A stretch of DNA of 64,000 nt from Aalborgiella sp040079635 (GTDB taxonomy: Bacteria > Pseudomonadota > Gammaproteobacteria > Burkholderiales > Burkholderiaceae_C): positions 62,001 through 126,000 of the forward strand of contig JBEBJY010000001.1 of the NCBI GenBank assembly GCA_040079635.1, written 5' to 3'. Below the pieces are notes generated by a model. The model was given only the letters and a program-made list of their open reading frames with translations. It was not told where the DNA came from and did not search any database. The translations under genes and the position numbers were made by a program. This document shows, in pieces, positions 17,289 to 26,416 of this stretch (the stretch's first letter is position 1; each line of letters starts with the position of its first letter).

Positions 17289-18397
17289 AGAAGCGAGTCG
17301 CCTTCCGCACTGATGCCTCGCTACAGATCGGCATCGGCCACGTCATGCGCTGCCTGACCTTGGCCGATGCTCTCAAGGCCCGCGGGGCGGAGTGCGAATT
17401 CATCAGCCGTGAGCACCCCGGCCATATGCTGGGGGTCATTCGCCAGCGCGGCCATGCCGTGACTGCACTCCCGGCAGGCAAGCCCTCGTCCGCAAGGGCG
17501 GATGACTCTGTGCAGCAACCGGCCCACGCTGCATGGCTGTGTTGCGACTGGTCAACTGACGCCCGGCAAACCGGTGCCATCCTGGCCAGCTTACAGCCCG
17601 ACTGGCTGGTCGTTGACCATTACGCCCTCGATCAGCGCTGGGAAGAGGCGTGTGCACCCCATTCCCGCAAGCTGCTGGTGATTGACGACCTCGCAGACCG
17701 GCCCCACCGTTGCGACCTGCTGCTCGATCAAAACCTGGGCCGTCAGCCTGAACACTATGCCCAGTGGGTGCCTGCATACTGCCAAGTGCTCACTGGTCCG
17801 CAATATGCCTTGTTGCGCCCTGAGTTTGCAGCACTACGGCCCTACAACCTACAGCGTCGCCAAGCGCAGCCCGCCTTGCGCCAGTTGCTCATCACCATGG
17901 GCGGCGTTGATCAACCCAACGCCACCGGGCAGGTGCTACAGGCCCTCAAAACCTGCGCTTTGCCAGCCGTCTGCCGCATCACCGTGGTCATGGGCTTGAC
18001 GGCGCCCTGGTTGCAAAGTGTTCGGGAACTGGCGGCACAGATGCCCTGGCCCACCGAAGTGGTGGTCAATGTTAGCGACATGGCTCAGCGCATGGCCGAC
18101 AGCGACTTAGCCATTGGTGCGGCGGGCAGTACTTCGTGGGAGCGATGCTGCCTGGGCTTGCCTACTTTGATGGTGGTGCTGGCAAATAACCAACGGCCTA
18201 GCGCCAAAGCCTTGCAAGAGGCTCAGGCATCCCGTCTGATTGGGGGGGTGAGCGAAGTTGCGACGCAACTTCCGTTAGCTGTCCAAGCATTGACACAAGA
18301 CCATCAGCTGATGCGCATGAGTACCGCCGCCAGTGCGGTGACCGATGGGCAAGGTGTTGACAAGGTACTACAGGCATTGGGAGTCTTAATTGACTAA
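17285..18397 (+). CDS. pseG: UDP-2,4-diacetamido-2,4,6-trideoxy-beta-L-altropyranose hydrolase (PseG)
   Basis: 370 residues with a GT-B-like fold. The N-terminal motif RTDASLQIGIGHVMRCL contains the expected catalytic His19. Late in the protein (~270-300) is GAAGSTSWERCCLGLPTL, the typical nucleotide-binding signature. PseG removes UDP from the diacetamido sugar before condensation with phosphoenolpyruvate. A stretch around residues 55-90 is somewhat longer than I recall for the family. It overlaps pseH by eight bases. Confidence 0.92.
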   Translation: MKKRVAFRTDASLQIGIGHVMRCLTLADALKARGAECEFISREHPGHMLGVIRQRGHAVTALPAGKPSSARADDSVQQPAHAAWLCCDWSTDARQTGAILASLQPDWLVVDHYALDQRWEEACAPHSRKLLVIDDLADRPHRCDLLLDQNLGRQPEHYAQWVPAYCQVLTGPQYALLRPEFAALRPYNLQRRQAQPALRQLLITMGGVDQPNATGQVLQALKTCALPAVCRITVVMGLTAPWLQSVRELAAQMPWPTEVVVNVSDMAQRMADSDLAIGAAGSTSWERCCLGLPTLMVVLANNQRPSAKALQEAQASRLIGGVSEVATQLPLAVQALTQDHQLMRMSTAASAVTDGQGVDKVLQALGVLID

Positions 18398-18911
18398 GCA
18401 AGCTGCAGATATATCATTGATTCGTCCTATGGTCCATGCCGATCTGGAACGTGTGCTCGCCTGGCGCAACCACCCAGAAGTGAGGCGCCACATGTACACC
18501 CAGCACGAAATCACGTTGGATGAACACCAGTGCTGGTTTGAGCGCACCTTACAGGACCCGCGCAAACATTTATTAATTTTTGAATTGGGTAACCAGCCTC
18601 TTGGCTTTATCAACTTTAGCGAGTTCGCAAGCGGCGGCGTTATTGACTGGGGGTTTTATGTAGCGCCCAATGCACCCAAAGGCAGCGGACGAAAGCTCGG
18701 CCAAGCAGCATTGAACCATGCTTTCACCCAACTCAAACTCCACAAAGTCAGTGGTCAAGCTTTGGCACACAACGGGCGTTCCATTCACTTTCATCAATCC
18801 TTGGGGTTTCAGCTGGAAGGCACCTTGCGAGATCAGCATTTTGATGGCGAACGTTATCATTCGGTCATGTACTTTGGTCTGCTGAGTCATGAATGGCAAC
18901 CCAACCCGTAA
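18390..18911 (+). CDS. pseH: UDP-4-amino-4,6-dideoxy-altrosamine N-acetyltransferase (PseH)
   Basis: 173 residues of the GNAT fold. It acetylates the 4-amino group made by PseC using acetyl-CoA. The start is TTG at 18390 inside the pseG end; this retains the usual ISLIRPM N-terminus. Recognisable elements are VLAWRNHPEVRRHMY (~24-38) and the acetyl-CoA loop around APKGSGRKLG. The C-terminal part FHQSLGFQLEGTLRDQHF is typical of sugar GNATs. It lies 18 bp upstream of pseI. Confidence 0.9.
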   Translation: MTKQAADISLIRPMVHADLERVLAWRNHPEVRRHMYTQHEITLDEHQCWFERTLQDPRKHLLIFELGNQPLGFINFSEFASGGVIDWGFYVAPNAPKGSGRKLGQAALNHAFTQLKLHKVSGQALAHNGRSIHFHQSLGFQLEGTLRDQHFDGERYHSVMYFGLLSHEWQPNP

Positions 18912-18929
18912 GGCACAAAAGAGAACACC

Positions 18930-19985
18930 ATGTCGAATCACCCATGCATTACCATCGCGGGTCGTCAGATTGCCGTTGACGAACCGCCTTACGTCATCGC
19001 CGAAATGTCTGCCAACCACAACAGCAACATTGAAACTGCCTTCAAAATTATCGAGGCCGCCAAACAGGCTGGTGCCGACGCCGTTAAGCTACAGACCTAC
19101 CGCCCCGACACCATCACCCTGAATTGCGACACCGAAGACTTTCGCATCCACGGCGGGCTGTGGGACGGCCGCACGCTCTACGACCTTTACCAAGAAGCCC
19201 ACATGCCGTGGGAGTGGCACGCCCCGCTGTTTGCGCGCGCGCGCAAACTCGGTATTACCATCTTCAGCTCGCCGTTTGACAATACCGCCGTCGATCTGCT
19301 GGAAGATCTCAACACGTCGGCCTACAAGATCGCGTCTTTCGAAGCAGTTGATCTGGCGCTGATCAAATACGTAGCCAGCACCAGGAAACCCATGATCATC
19401 TCCACCGGCATGGCCGACGCTGAAGAGATCCAGGAGGCCATCAATGCCGCCCGCGAAGGCGGCTGCAAAGAGCTGGCCATTCTGCATTGCGTCAGCGGCT
19501 ACCCCGCACCGGCAGAAGACTACAACCTGCGCACCATCCCGGACATGATCCAGCGCTTTGGCCTGGTCACCGGCTTGTCGGACCACACCTTGGACAACAC
19601 CACCGCCATCACCAGCGTGGCCATGGGTGCCTCCATCATCGAAAAGCATTTCACGCTGGACCGAAAAGGTGGCGGGCCGGACGACAGCTTCTCGCTGGAA
19701 CCCTTGGAGTTGGCTGCGCTATGTCAAGACAGCAAGACGGCTTGGGCGGCGCTCGGCCGCGTGGACTATGGCCGCAAGTCAAGCGAGCAGGGGAATGTGA
19801 AATTTCGCCGGTCCTTGTATTTCGTGAAGAATATGAAGGCGGGTGAGGTCATCACGCCTGATGCGGTGCGCAGTGTGAGACCGGGGTTTGGGTTGGCGCC
19901 GAAGTATTTGGAGCATGTACTGAGCAAATCAGTAAAACAAGATGTAAAGCGCGGGACAGCATTGAGGTGGGAGTTGTTGGTGTGA
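18930..19985 (+). CDS. pseI: Pseudaminic acid synthase (PseI)
   Basis: 351 residues of the NeuB family. A TIM barrel (~15-280) with the YVIAEMSANHN start and KLQTYRPDTITL is followed by a C-terminal SAF (antifreeze-like) domain (~295-351). It condenses the 6-deoxy-diacetamido-altrose with phosphoenolpyruvate to give pseudaminic acid. Motifs AEMSANHN and KAHxPxxxxxx-like segments favour PseI over sialic or legionaminic acid synthases, as does the operon. Its last ~75 bases are nearly duplicated at 21290-21364 in a broken copy. Confidence 0.92.
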   Translation: MSNHPCITIAGRQIAVDEPPYVIAEMSANHNSNIETAFKIIEAAKQAGADAVKLQTYRPDTITLNCDTEDFRIHGGLWDGRTLYDLYQEAHMPWEWHAPLFARARKLGITIFSSPFDNTAVDLLEDLNTSAYKIASFEAVDLALIKYVASTRKPMIISTGMADAEEIQEAINAAREGGCKELAILHCVSGYPAPAEDYNLRTIPDMIQRFGLVTGLSDHTLDNTTAITSVAMGASIIEKHFTLDRKGGGPDDSFSLEPLELAALCQDSKTAWAALGRVDYGRKSSEQGNVKFRRSLYFVKNMKAGEVITPDAVRSVRPGFGLAPKYLEHVLSKSVKQDVKRGTALRWELLV

Positions 19986-20020
19986 ATTTAACAGGGAAAG
20001 ATTTTTAAAAAAGGACATCA

Positions 20021-20938
20021 ATGAAATCTGATGAATATGAAATCGGCCGGCTAATTATGGGTATGCGCGCAGCTTATGCACGAGGCGAAAATGCCATGGC
20101 TTGGGCGCGCGCTAATTCAGAGGGCGGCGACAATACACTTGTGAGCGCCTTGGTTGCCTATGATCTACAAGCTGGCAGTTATGTTGAATGGGCACGCACG
20201 AATCTGAATTACAACAACAAATGGTGTGCGCAACTTGCGGGTCTAATTCAACCCCATGTTGAAGCTGGGGATCATGTCATGGAAGTTGGGGTCGGTGAGG
20301 CAACTACACTCGCAGGAGTAATAAAAGCGGTTAATCGTCCCAATCTTAGCGTGCTGGGTTTTGATATGAGTTGGTCAAGAATTAAAGTTGCGCAGGAATG
20401 GATTGCAGAGAGTTCCGTTGATGCGCGTCTATTTGTGGGAGATCTTTTTCACATACCCTTGGCAGACAACTCGATTGATGTTATTTACACTGCGCATACT
20501 CTAGAGCCCAATGGTGGACGGGAGATCGCGGCTATTACAGAATTACTTCGCGTTGCACGCAAAGCTGTGGTACTAGTTGAGCCGCTTTATGAATTGGCTT
20601 CCGAACTGGCGCAGAAACGAATGTTAGAACATGGTTATGTGACAGGCCTTAAATCTACTGCAGAACAACTGGGTGCCAAGGTGGTCCAGTATGGTTTGCT
20701 TGATATTTGTGATGGTCCGCACAATCCGAGTGGCGTTGTGTGTATGGTTAAGCCTGATCCAGTATCAAGATCAAAAATCGAGATGGGATCTTGGCGGTGT
20801 CCACTGACCGGCATTCCTTTGATTGATCAAGGAGATATTTTCTACGCCGAGCAGGTGGGTATTGCATATCCCGTTATGCGGAGTGTCCCATTGCTACGGA
20901 GAGAACACGGGGTAATCGCGTCTAAAATTCTTAGTTGA
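20021..20938 (+). CDS. SAM-dependent methyltransferase with C-terminal Cys-poor Trm112-like segment
   Basis: 305 residues with a class I methyltransferase core. The SAM motif is VMEVGVGEAT (~87-96), and the acidic loop follows at DLFHIPLADNSIDVIYTAHTLE. The C-terminal ~50 residues (WRCPLTGIPLI ... AYPVMRSVPLL) resemble the small domain attached to some methyltransferases in nonulosonic acid clusters. A good AAGGA-like ribosome binding site precedes the ATG. It is 35 bp after pseI and probably in the same transcript. The substrate is unknown; modification of the pseudaminic acid is a reasonable guess. Confidence 0.8.
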   Translation: MKSDEYEIGRLIMGMRAAYARGENAMAWARANSEGGDNTLVSALVAYDLQAGSYVEWARTNLNYNNKWCAQLAGLIQPHVEAGDHVMEVGVGEATTLAGVIKAVNRPNLSVLGFDMSWSRIKVAQEWIAESSVDARLFVGDLFHIPLADNSIDVIYTAHTLEPNGGREIAAITELLRVARKAVVLVEPLYELASELAQKRMLEHGYVTGLKSTAEQLGAKVVQYGLLDICDGPHNPSGVVCMVKPDPVSRSKIEMGSWRCPLTGIPLIDQGDIFYAEQVGIAYPVMRSVPLLRREHGVIASKILS

Positions 20939-21511
20939 TAGTGATGGTAATACTGATTACCACAGTAAATTAAAGCATTTCACCGGGAACCGAGCTATTG
21001 AAGGGCGACCTCTCTATGATAACGAACGAAATGCACTTTTAGGTAGTGAAAACGGTGTGAACTCGGCAAGTATTAGGGATGAATGTTTCGGGTCGACCGA
21101 AACATAGTAAACATCCTAGATTTATCGACGATCAATTTACGCTTAATCGCGCCGATGGAGGGGGCAAAAGAGTTCAATCCAGTTTCGCCGTTCACTATAC
21201 ATAGTGCAAGACCTTAAGGTGGCGACGAGTTGACGCGCGAAAATGTGCGTGCGATCCTGCCAGGACAGGGTCTACCGATAAAGTATCTGGAGCATGTATT
21301 GAGAAAATCAGTAAAACAAGATGTAAAGTGCGGGACCGCAATGAGGTGAGAGTTGTTGGAGTGAAATTACTAAAGATGAGCATCTGCGGCGCTACGTTGA
21401 TGTGATTCCTGATCGCATAAAAACATCTTTGAAATGCATATTCAGCCATTTTCATGGCAAAAGTTTATTTCTACTCAAAAATTAATTAACTAAAGTAAGG
21501 CAAAGCAGGGT
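20939..21511. other. Gene-free scar region after the pse operon
   Basis: This region holds the broken pseI tail (21218-21364) and, before it, a 63-codon open stretch (20916-21107). That stretch contains GNRAIEGRPLYDNERNALL and has no good start; I do not recognise it, but it reads like protein. A short open run follows at 21365-21450. Sequence becomes more AT-rich toward the next gene. The region is best read as debris of replaced genes at a recombination junction. No RNA gene was seen. Confidence 0.6.
21218..21364 (+). pseudogene. Broken duplicate of the pseI 3' end
   Basis: Read in frame from 21218 the translation gives GDELTRENVRAI, then YLEHVLRKSVKQDVKCGTA. This aligns codon by codon with residues ~305-351 of the intact PseI (GEVITPDAVRSV, then YLEHVLSKSVKQDVKRGTA). 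A TGA at 21347 replaces the Trp codon near the end. The last ~75 bases are almost identical to 19910-19984, while the upstream ~70 bases are clearly diverged. The copy is therefore the tail of a second, different pseI allele rather than a fresh duplication. Confidence 0.85.
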
Positions 21512-23011
21512 ATGAAAGTATTTTTCTTCTATATAGGCACCCCGACGCCCATTTTTGAAACCGAACTGGAATTAATCCGCAAGCATGAGAAATTAGGTGA
21601 TCCAGTTCGGGTTCTACAATGTTCCGGTAATCTTCCTAATTGCCATTGGAATCCAGAGCATAAGAATAGTCTGTGCGCTATGTGCCGCTCTAAGTTCAAG
21701 AATGGTTGGGAGGTGCTAAATCCTGGGAAAAATGTTGAGTTAAAACAGTTCCCTACCTATAAGCCTATGTCGTCCGAATTTCCACCTGTTTTTAATTTTG
21801 TTGATGATATTACGCGTTATCAGTATGACAACGAAAATATCGGTTATGGTGTCGCATCATCTCTTATATCAAGTTACCGGGACCACCGTTTCAATACCCG
21901 CAAATATCACAGTGAGATTATCCGGGAGCTGAGCACCGCAGTAGCAGTGTACAGAACATTAAAACAGGAGTTAGAAGAATTCAAGCCAGACCGGGTATAT
22001 TTTTTTAATGGACGAATTACAACCCATTTGCCTGCAAAACTTCTCTGCAAGCGGATGGGGATAGAATATTTTTCATACGAGGTTGCCAATAAACTGAACA
22101 GTTACTTATTGATTAAGAATGCGACAGCTCATACGGTTGTTTCAACTGCTAAAGTCAACCTGATAATCTCCAATTGGGAAATGAAGCATGAAAAGATAGG
22201 GGAGGCATTTTTTAGGCAAAAAAGAAACGGGAATAAATTTGAAAATGTACTATCCTTTGTAAAGAATCAGATCAAAGATATTTTACCGAAAGGATTTAAT
22301 CGAAATAAAAAAAATATTGCCATCTTTGGCGGTACTATTGATGAATATGCGGGTGTTGAAGAGTGGAAAAATAAGATATATGAACCTGATGAAACAGCAG
22401 GTGTCCGTAAAATACTTGAGTCGTTCGAATCCGACAATCGTTATATGTTTTATCTTCGCGTACACCCTCATATGAAAGAACTATCCAGCACTACCAGTCA
22501 GTTAGTGGATATTCGCGAGCTCAGTTCGCGGTTTAACAACCTGTGCGTCATATGGCCTGGGGATACTGTGGATTCCTATGCGCTGATGGATGCTTGTGAA
22601 AAAATAATTACTTTCGGCTCAACAATGGGAGTCGAAGCTACGTATTGGGGGAGGCCGTCTATTTTGGCAGGCCATGCGTTTTATGAGAATTTTGATTGCG
22701 TTTATATGCCCAAGACCCATGAAGAGCTGGTAAAGCTTTTAGAGGAAGATATTAAGCCTCTATCTGTCGATTCGACACTGAAATATGCTTTCTGGGAGGT
22801 GTCAAATGGCACACCCTTTGAACACTTCAAGCAAACGGGATTCAAGAACGGACTCGCTGTCGGTGCTTTTGATGGTATTGAGATAAAGCCTAGCGCGCTT
22901 TCAGCGCTGTGGTACAAAATTACTATCTTTCCATGGAGAGTAAAGAGGGTTGTTATGAAGCCCACGCTGATATTTAGAAAATTGAAAAAATATGTGAAAG
23001 AAATACATTGA
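21512..23011 (+). CDS. Putative GT-B glycosyltransferase (capsule-synthesis type)
   Basis: 499 residues, soluble except for a basic, hydrophobic C-terminal segment that may sit on the membrane. The central and C-terminal parts have the motifs of the capsule-synthesis/CDP-glycerophosphotransferase-like GT-B group: FYLRVHPHMKE (~312-322) and GDTVDSYALMDAC (~350-362), followed by FGSTMGVEATYWG. Members of this group transfer Kdo, nonulosonic acids or polyol phosphates. Its place immediately after the pse operon makes it a candidate pseudaminic acid transferase, but this is inference only. An N-terminal cluster of cysteines (C36, C45, C55, C58) is unusual. The gene looks more AT-rich than the pse operon. 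Confidence 0.7.
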   Translation: MKVFFFYIGTPTPIFETELELIRKHEKLGDPVRVLQCSGNLPNCHWNPEHKNSLCAMCRSKFKNGWEVLNPGKNVELKQFPTYKPMSSEFPPVFNFVDDITRYQYDNENIGYGVASSLISSYRDHRFNTRKYHSEIIRELSTAVAVYRTLKQELEEFKPDRVYFFNGRITTHLPAKLLCKRMGIEYFSYEVANKLNSYLLIKNATAHTVVSTAKVNLIISNWEMKHEKIGEAFFRQKRNGNKFENVLSFVKNQIKDILPKGFNRNKKNIAIFGGTIDEYAGVEEWKNKIYEPDETAGVRKILESFESDNRYMFYLRVHPHMKELSSTTSQLVDIRELSSRFNNLCVIWPGDTVDSYALMDACEKIITFGSTMGVEATYWGRPSILAGHAFYENFDCVYMPKTHEELVKLLEEDIKPLSVDSTLKYAFWEVSNGTPFEHFKQTGFKNGLAVGAFDGIEIKPSALSALWYKITIFPWRVKRVVMKPTLIFRKLKKYVKEIH

Positions 23012-23118
23012 AGTCGCCTCTGCGAACGTTAAGCAAAAAAGACTGTTTTACATCGCGTGTCATTAGCTAAATTAGCATTTAAAATTTGTAGGCTGACACG
23101 CCAATTTGGATTTCTAAA

Positions 23119-23967
23119 ATGATTAAAAGATTCATGAATTATTTGCTAGATACACGGGATCGACAGCGAATCAATATTGCACTGAGCAAGGGCTCAGCAA
23201 TGATGCATGCTCGTAATATTGATTTGAAGCAACCAGCAACGTGGGAATTTTCTGGGTTCAGTCAAAACGGTGAAGACGGCATCTTAGACGTTTTGCGGAA
23301 GAATCTATTGAGTAGCAATCGTTACTTCATCGAAATTGGCGCAGCCGATGGCATTGAAAATAATACAGGCTGGCTACTTGTTGCAGAAAAATATAATGGA
23401 CTGCTGATTGATGGCAGCGCGCACCTTGTTGAAAGAGCGAGAAGAACGGTTGTTGGATACAGCATTGGTGCTGAATGCCACAATATGTTTGTAACGAGAG
23501 AAAGCATCAGCGACATTAAAGCGATGGCATTACACCATGACCCCGATGTATTTTCTCTAGATATTGACGGTAATGACTACCATATCGCGCAAGCCATTCT
23601 GGATGGCGGGTTTCGACCAAAGATATTTGTGGTCGAGTACAACTCAGTCTATGGGCCAGAACGCAGTATGACCATAGAGTACCAGCCTAGCTTCGTGTTT
23701 ACCAAGGTGCATCCCACACATCTTTATTATGGTGTTTCAATTTCGGGTTGGCGAAAATTCTTTGAAAATAACGGTTATCGCTTTGTGACCGTAGACCGCA
23801 ATGGTGTAAATGGTTTCTTTGTGGATCCTAAGTTCTACGATGAGTCCTTTCTAGACGGTGTGCAAGGCCTAACATTTGCGGAGAATCAATCGCAGCACAA
23901 AAAATTCCGTTTGTCGAGTGAAAAACAATTCTCACTAATTGCAGATCAAAAATTCATATCTATTTGA
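23119..23967 (+). CDS. FkbM-like methyltransferase
   Basis: 282 residues. The N-terminal part of the catalytic domain reads FSQNGEDGIL (~53-62) and FIEIGAADGIENNT (~75-88), the usual SAM-binding start of FkbM-type sugar O-methyltransferases. An acidic DIDGNDYHIA motif follows at ~154-163. It ends just inside the longest possible frame of the next gene. The likely role is O-methylation of a sugar in the repeat unit; target and position are not known. Confidence 0.7.
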   Translation: MIKRFMNYLLDTRDRQRINIALSKGSAMMHARNIDLKQPATWEFSGFSQNGEDGILDVLRKNLLSSNRYFIEIGAADGIENNTGWLLVAEKYNGLLIDGSAHLVERARRTVVGYSIGAECHNMFVTRESISDIKAMALHHDPDVFSLDIDGNDYHIAQAILDGGFRPKIFVVEYNSVYGPERSMTIEYQPSFVFTKVHPTHLYYGVSISGWRKFFENNGYRFVTVDRNGVNGFFVDPKFYDESFLDGVQGLTFAENQSQHKKFRLSSEKQFSLIADQKFISI

Positions 23968-23998
23968 CTCTGAATATTCAGTTAAAAATCCCGCAAAA

Positions 23999-25075
23999 AT
24001 GATAAATAACATAACACAAGAGACGGCTAAAACTGAAGTTCCTAAATTGTCCATCTGCATGGCAACCTATAACAGAGGGTTATTCATAGGGGAGACGCTG
24101 GATTCTATTTTGGTACAGATGGTGCCAGGTATTGAGATTGTCATTGTGGACGGAGCTTCACCAGATAATACGCAAGAGGTAATGGCAGATTATTTGTTGC
24201 TGCATCCTGAAATACGTTATTTCCGCGAGTCGAAAAATTCCGGAGTTGATGCTGACTTTGATAAGGCCGTTGGTTATGCTAGAGGTGATTACTGTTGGTT
24301 AATGACTGATGATGATTTACTAAGACCGGGGGCAATCGCAACAGTGTTGTCAACTCTCGGCGGTGAGGATGATCTGATTATTGTCAATGGAGAAGTCAGG
24401 AATGTGGAATTAACCACTGTATTTGAAAGAAAACGCTTGCCGTTTGATTTTGATAGGGTGTATCGATCTGTTGATAGTGAATCATTTTTCTCAGATACTG
24501 CTGGATATCTTTCGTTTATAGGTTGTGTAGTTATTCGACGTGCCTGTTGGCTTGCCCGTAATCGCGTTGTTTATTACGGATCTTTGTTTATTCATGTTGG
24601 TGTAATTTTCCAGAACCCTCCAATTGCAAATGTCAGAGTGATTGCTGAGCCCCTTATTGTCATTCGCTATGGTAATGCAATGTGGACTTCGCGAAGTTTT
24701 GAAATTTGGGTTTTCAAGTGGCCAAAACTAATCTGGTCATTTTCGGGATTTTCGGACTTGACTAAAAGGAAAATTTGTCGTAACGAGCCATGGCGAAGTG
24801 TAAAAGCACTTTTTCATAATCGAGCACTCGGTGCTTATACATTAGTTGAATTTCAAAAATTTTGGCCAACAGATACGGGAAAAATAGAACGTTTAATTGC
24901 TTATTTGCTGAGTATCTTTCCTGCATCATTAGCAAATTTGATAATGGTTTTTTATTTTTCCATATTGACCAAACAGCCAGCTCAGATGGCATTGCATGAC
25001 TTGCTGTATAGCCGGAATGCGAGTAAGTTGAGTCGTCTTCTCGTTCGAATTTTAGGCGTAAAACTGTTAACCTAA
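23999..25075 (+). CDS. GT2 family glycosyltransferase
   Basis: I chose the ATG at 23999 over the TTG at 23939, which lies inside the previous gene; this gives 358 residues. The GT-A fold starts with LSICMATYNRGLFIGETL (~15-32), with IVDGASPDNT (~46-55) and the metal-binding TDDDL (~102-106). The length and the C-terminal half resemble abequosyl/other deoxysugar transferases of O-antigen loci. The donor is unknown. Confidence 0.85.
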   Translation: MINNITQETAKTEVPKLSICMATYNRGLFIGETLDSILVQMVPGIEIVIVDGASPDNTQEVMADYLLLHPEIRYFRESKNSGVDADFDKAVGYARGDYCWLMTDDDLLRPGAIATVLSTLGGEDDLIIVNGEVRNVELTTVFERKRLPFDFDRVYRSVDSESFFSDTAGYLSFIGCVVIRRACWLARNRVVYYGSLFIHVGVIFQNPPIANVRVIAEPLIVIRYGNAMWTSRSFEIWVFKWPKLIWSFSGFSDLTKRKICRNEPWRSVKALFHNRALGAYTLVEFQKFWPTDTGKIERLIAYLLSIFPASLANLIMVFYFSILTKQPAQMALHDLLYSRNASKLSRLLVRILGVKLLT

Positions 25076-25168
25076 AATATCAACAATGATTGAGTTGGAA
25101 GTTGGATTTGAAAAACTCATGCATACACGGATGCAGGATTTCAATATTTTTTAAAACTGATGGAATAA

Positions 25169-26416
25169 ATGACGATGTACAAAAAAGTTGAGAAATGCAG
25201 AATTTGTGGCAATACCCATCTGGAGCGGGTGCTGGACTTGGGTGAGCAAATGCTCACGGGAGTTTTTCCGCGAGAAAAGGGGGCGGAAGTCACAGTGGGG
25301 CCATTGCATTTGGTGAGGTGTGTAGGTGGAGATGATACATGTGGCCTGTTGCAGCTAGAGCACTCCTATGATTTGGGTGAAATGTACGGCGAAAACTATG
25401 GTTATCGCTCCGGCCTGAACGCCAGCATGGTGGCGCATCTTAACAGCAAGGTGCAAAGAATTCTTGGGATGGTGGAGTTGCACGAGGGTGATTTGGTCAT
25501 TGATATTGGTAGTAATGACAGCACTACATTACAGGCATATCCGTTATCGGGTCCTGTGCTCGTGGGTGTTGATCCGACGGGTATCAAATTTCACAGCTAT
25601 TACCCTTCACACATTCAATTAATACCGGATTTCTTTTCTTCGGCGTTGGTGAAGATGCGTTTCCCTGGACAGAAGGCAAAAATCGTCACTTCGTTTTCCA
25701 TGTTCTACGACTTGGAAGATCCTGTCGGTTTTATGGCGCAGGTGTATGACGTGCTGGCAGACGATGGGGTTTGGGTATTCGAACAAAGCTACATGCCGAC
25801 TATGCTTGATACAAATTCATATGACACGGTGTGCCATGAGCATTTGGAATTTTATGCACTGCGACAAATCAAATGGATGGCAGATCGAGTGGGTTTCAAG
25901 ATTCTTGATGTGGAGTTTAATGATGTTAACGGGGGCAGCTTCTCTGTTACGGTATCGAAGTCGCATGGGGATTTAACAATATTACCAGCAGTGAAGAAGA
26001 TACTCGAAGAAGAGCGTGCAAAGGGGTTAGATACGATGGCACCCTACCACGCATTTGCTGAACGTGCGGTTCAAACTAAGTGTGATTTACTGAAGTTTAT
26101 AGAAACGGTTCGTGCTGAAGGTAAATCTGTATCGGTTCTCGGTGCATCAACCAAGGGCAATGTGTTGTTGCAATACTGTGGCTTAACAGCAAAGGATATT
26201 CAATTTGTCGGTGAGGTAAATTCGGAAAAATTTGGTTGTTATACGCCTGCCACTTGGATACCAATCATTGCAGAACATGAGTTATTAGCGAATAACCCAG
26301 ATTACATGATTGTGCTACCTTGGCATTTCAGGAAATTTTTTGTAGCTAATAAAAAATATTCAGGCAGAAATTTGGTCTTCCCATTACCAGCAGTAGAGGT
26401 TGTGAAAATTGCTTAG
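25169..26416 (+). CDS. Sugar C-methyltransferase (NovU/TylC3-like three-domain)
   Basis: 415 residues, the usual size. It has an N-terminal zinc-finger-like domain with CRICG (~10-14) and further cysteines at ~53-60. The central SAM domain contains VIDIGSNDSTTLQ (~110-122), and the C-terminal domain has GASTKGNVLLQYC. Enzymes of this type add a methyl branch to C-3 of a nucleotide 4-keto-6-deoxysugar, giving branched-chain sugars. No rmlA/rmlB genes are in the window, so the 4-keto substrate would have to come from elsewhere or be a UDP-sugar. Its last bases overlap the WbsX-like gene. Confidence 0.85.
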   Translation: MTMYKKVEKCRICGNTHLERVLDLGEQMLTGVFPREKGAEVTVGPLHLVRCVGGDDTCGLLQLEHSYDLGEMYGENYGYRSGLNASMVAHLNSKVQRILGMVELHEGDLVIDIGSNDSTTLQAYPLSGPVLVGVDPTGIKFHSYYPSHIQLIPDFFSSALVKMRFPGQKAKIVTSFSMFYDLEDPVGFMAQVYDVLADDGVWVFEQSYMPTMLDTNSYDTVCHEHLEFYALRQIKWMADRVGFKILDVEFNDVNGGSFSVTVSKSHGDLTILPAVKKILEEERAKGLDTMAPYHAFAERAVQTKCDLLKFIETVRAEGKSVSVLGASTKGNVLLQYCGLTAKDIQFVGEVNSEKFGCYTPATWIPIIAEHELLANNPDYMIVLPWHFRKFFVANKKYSGRNLVFPLPAVEVVKIA

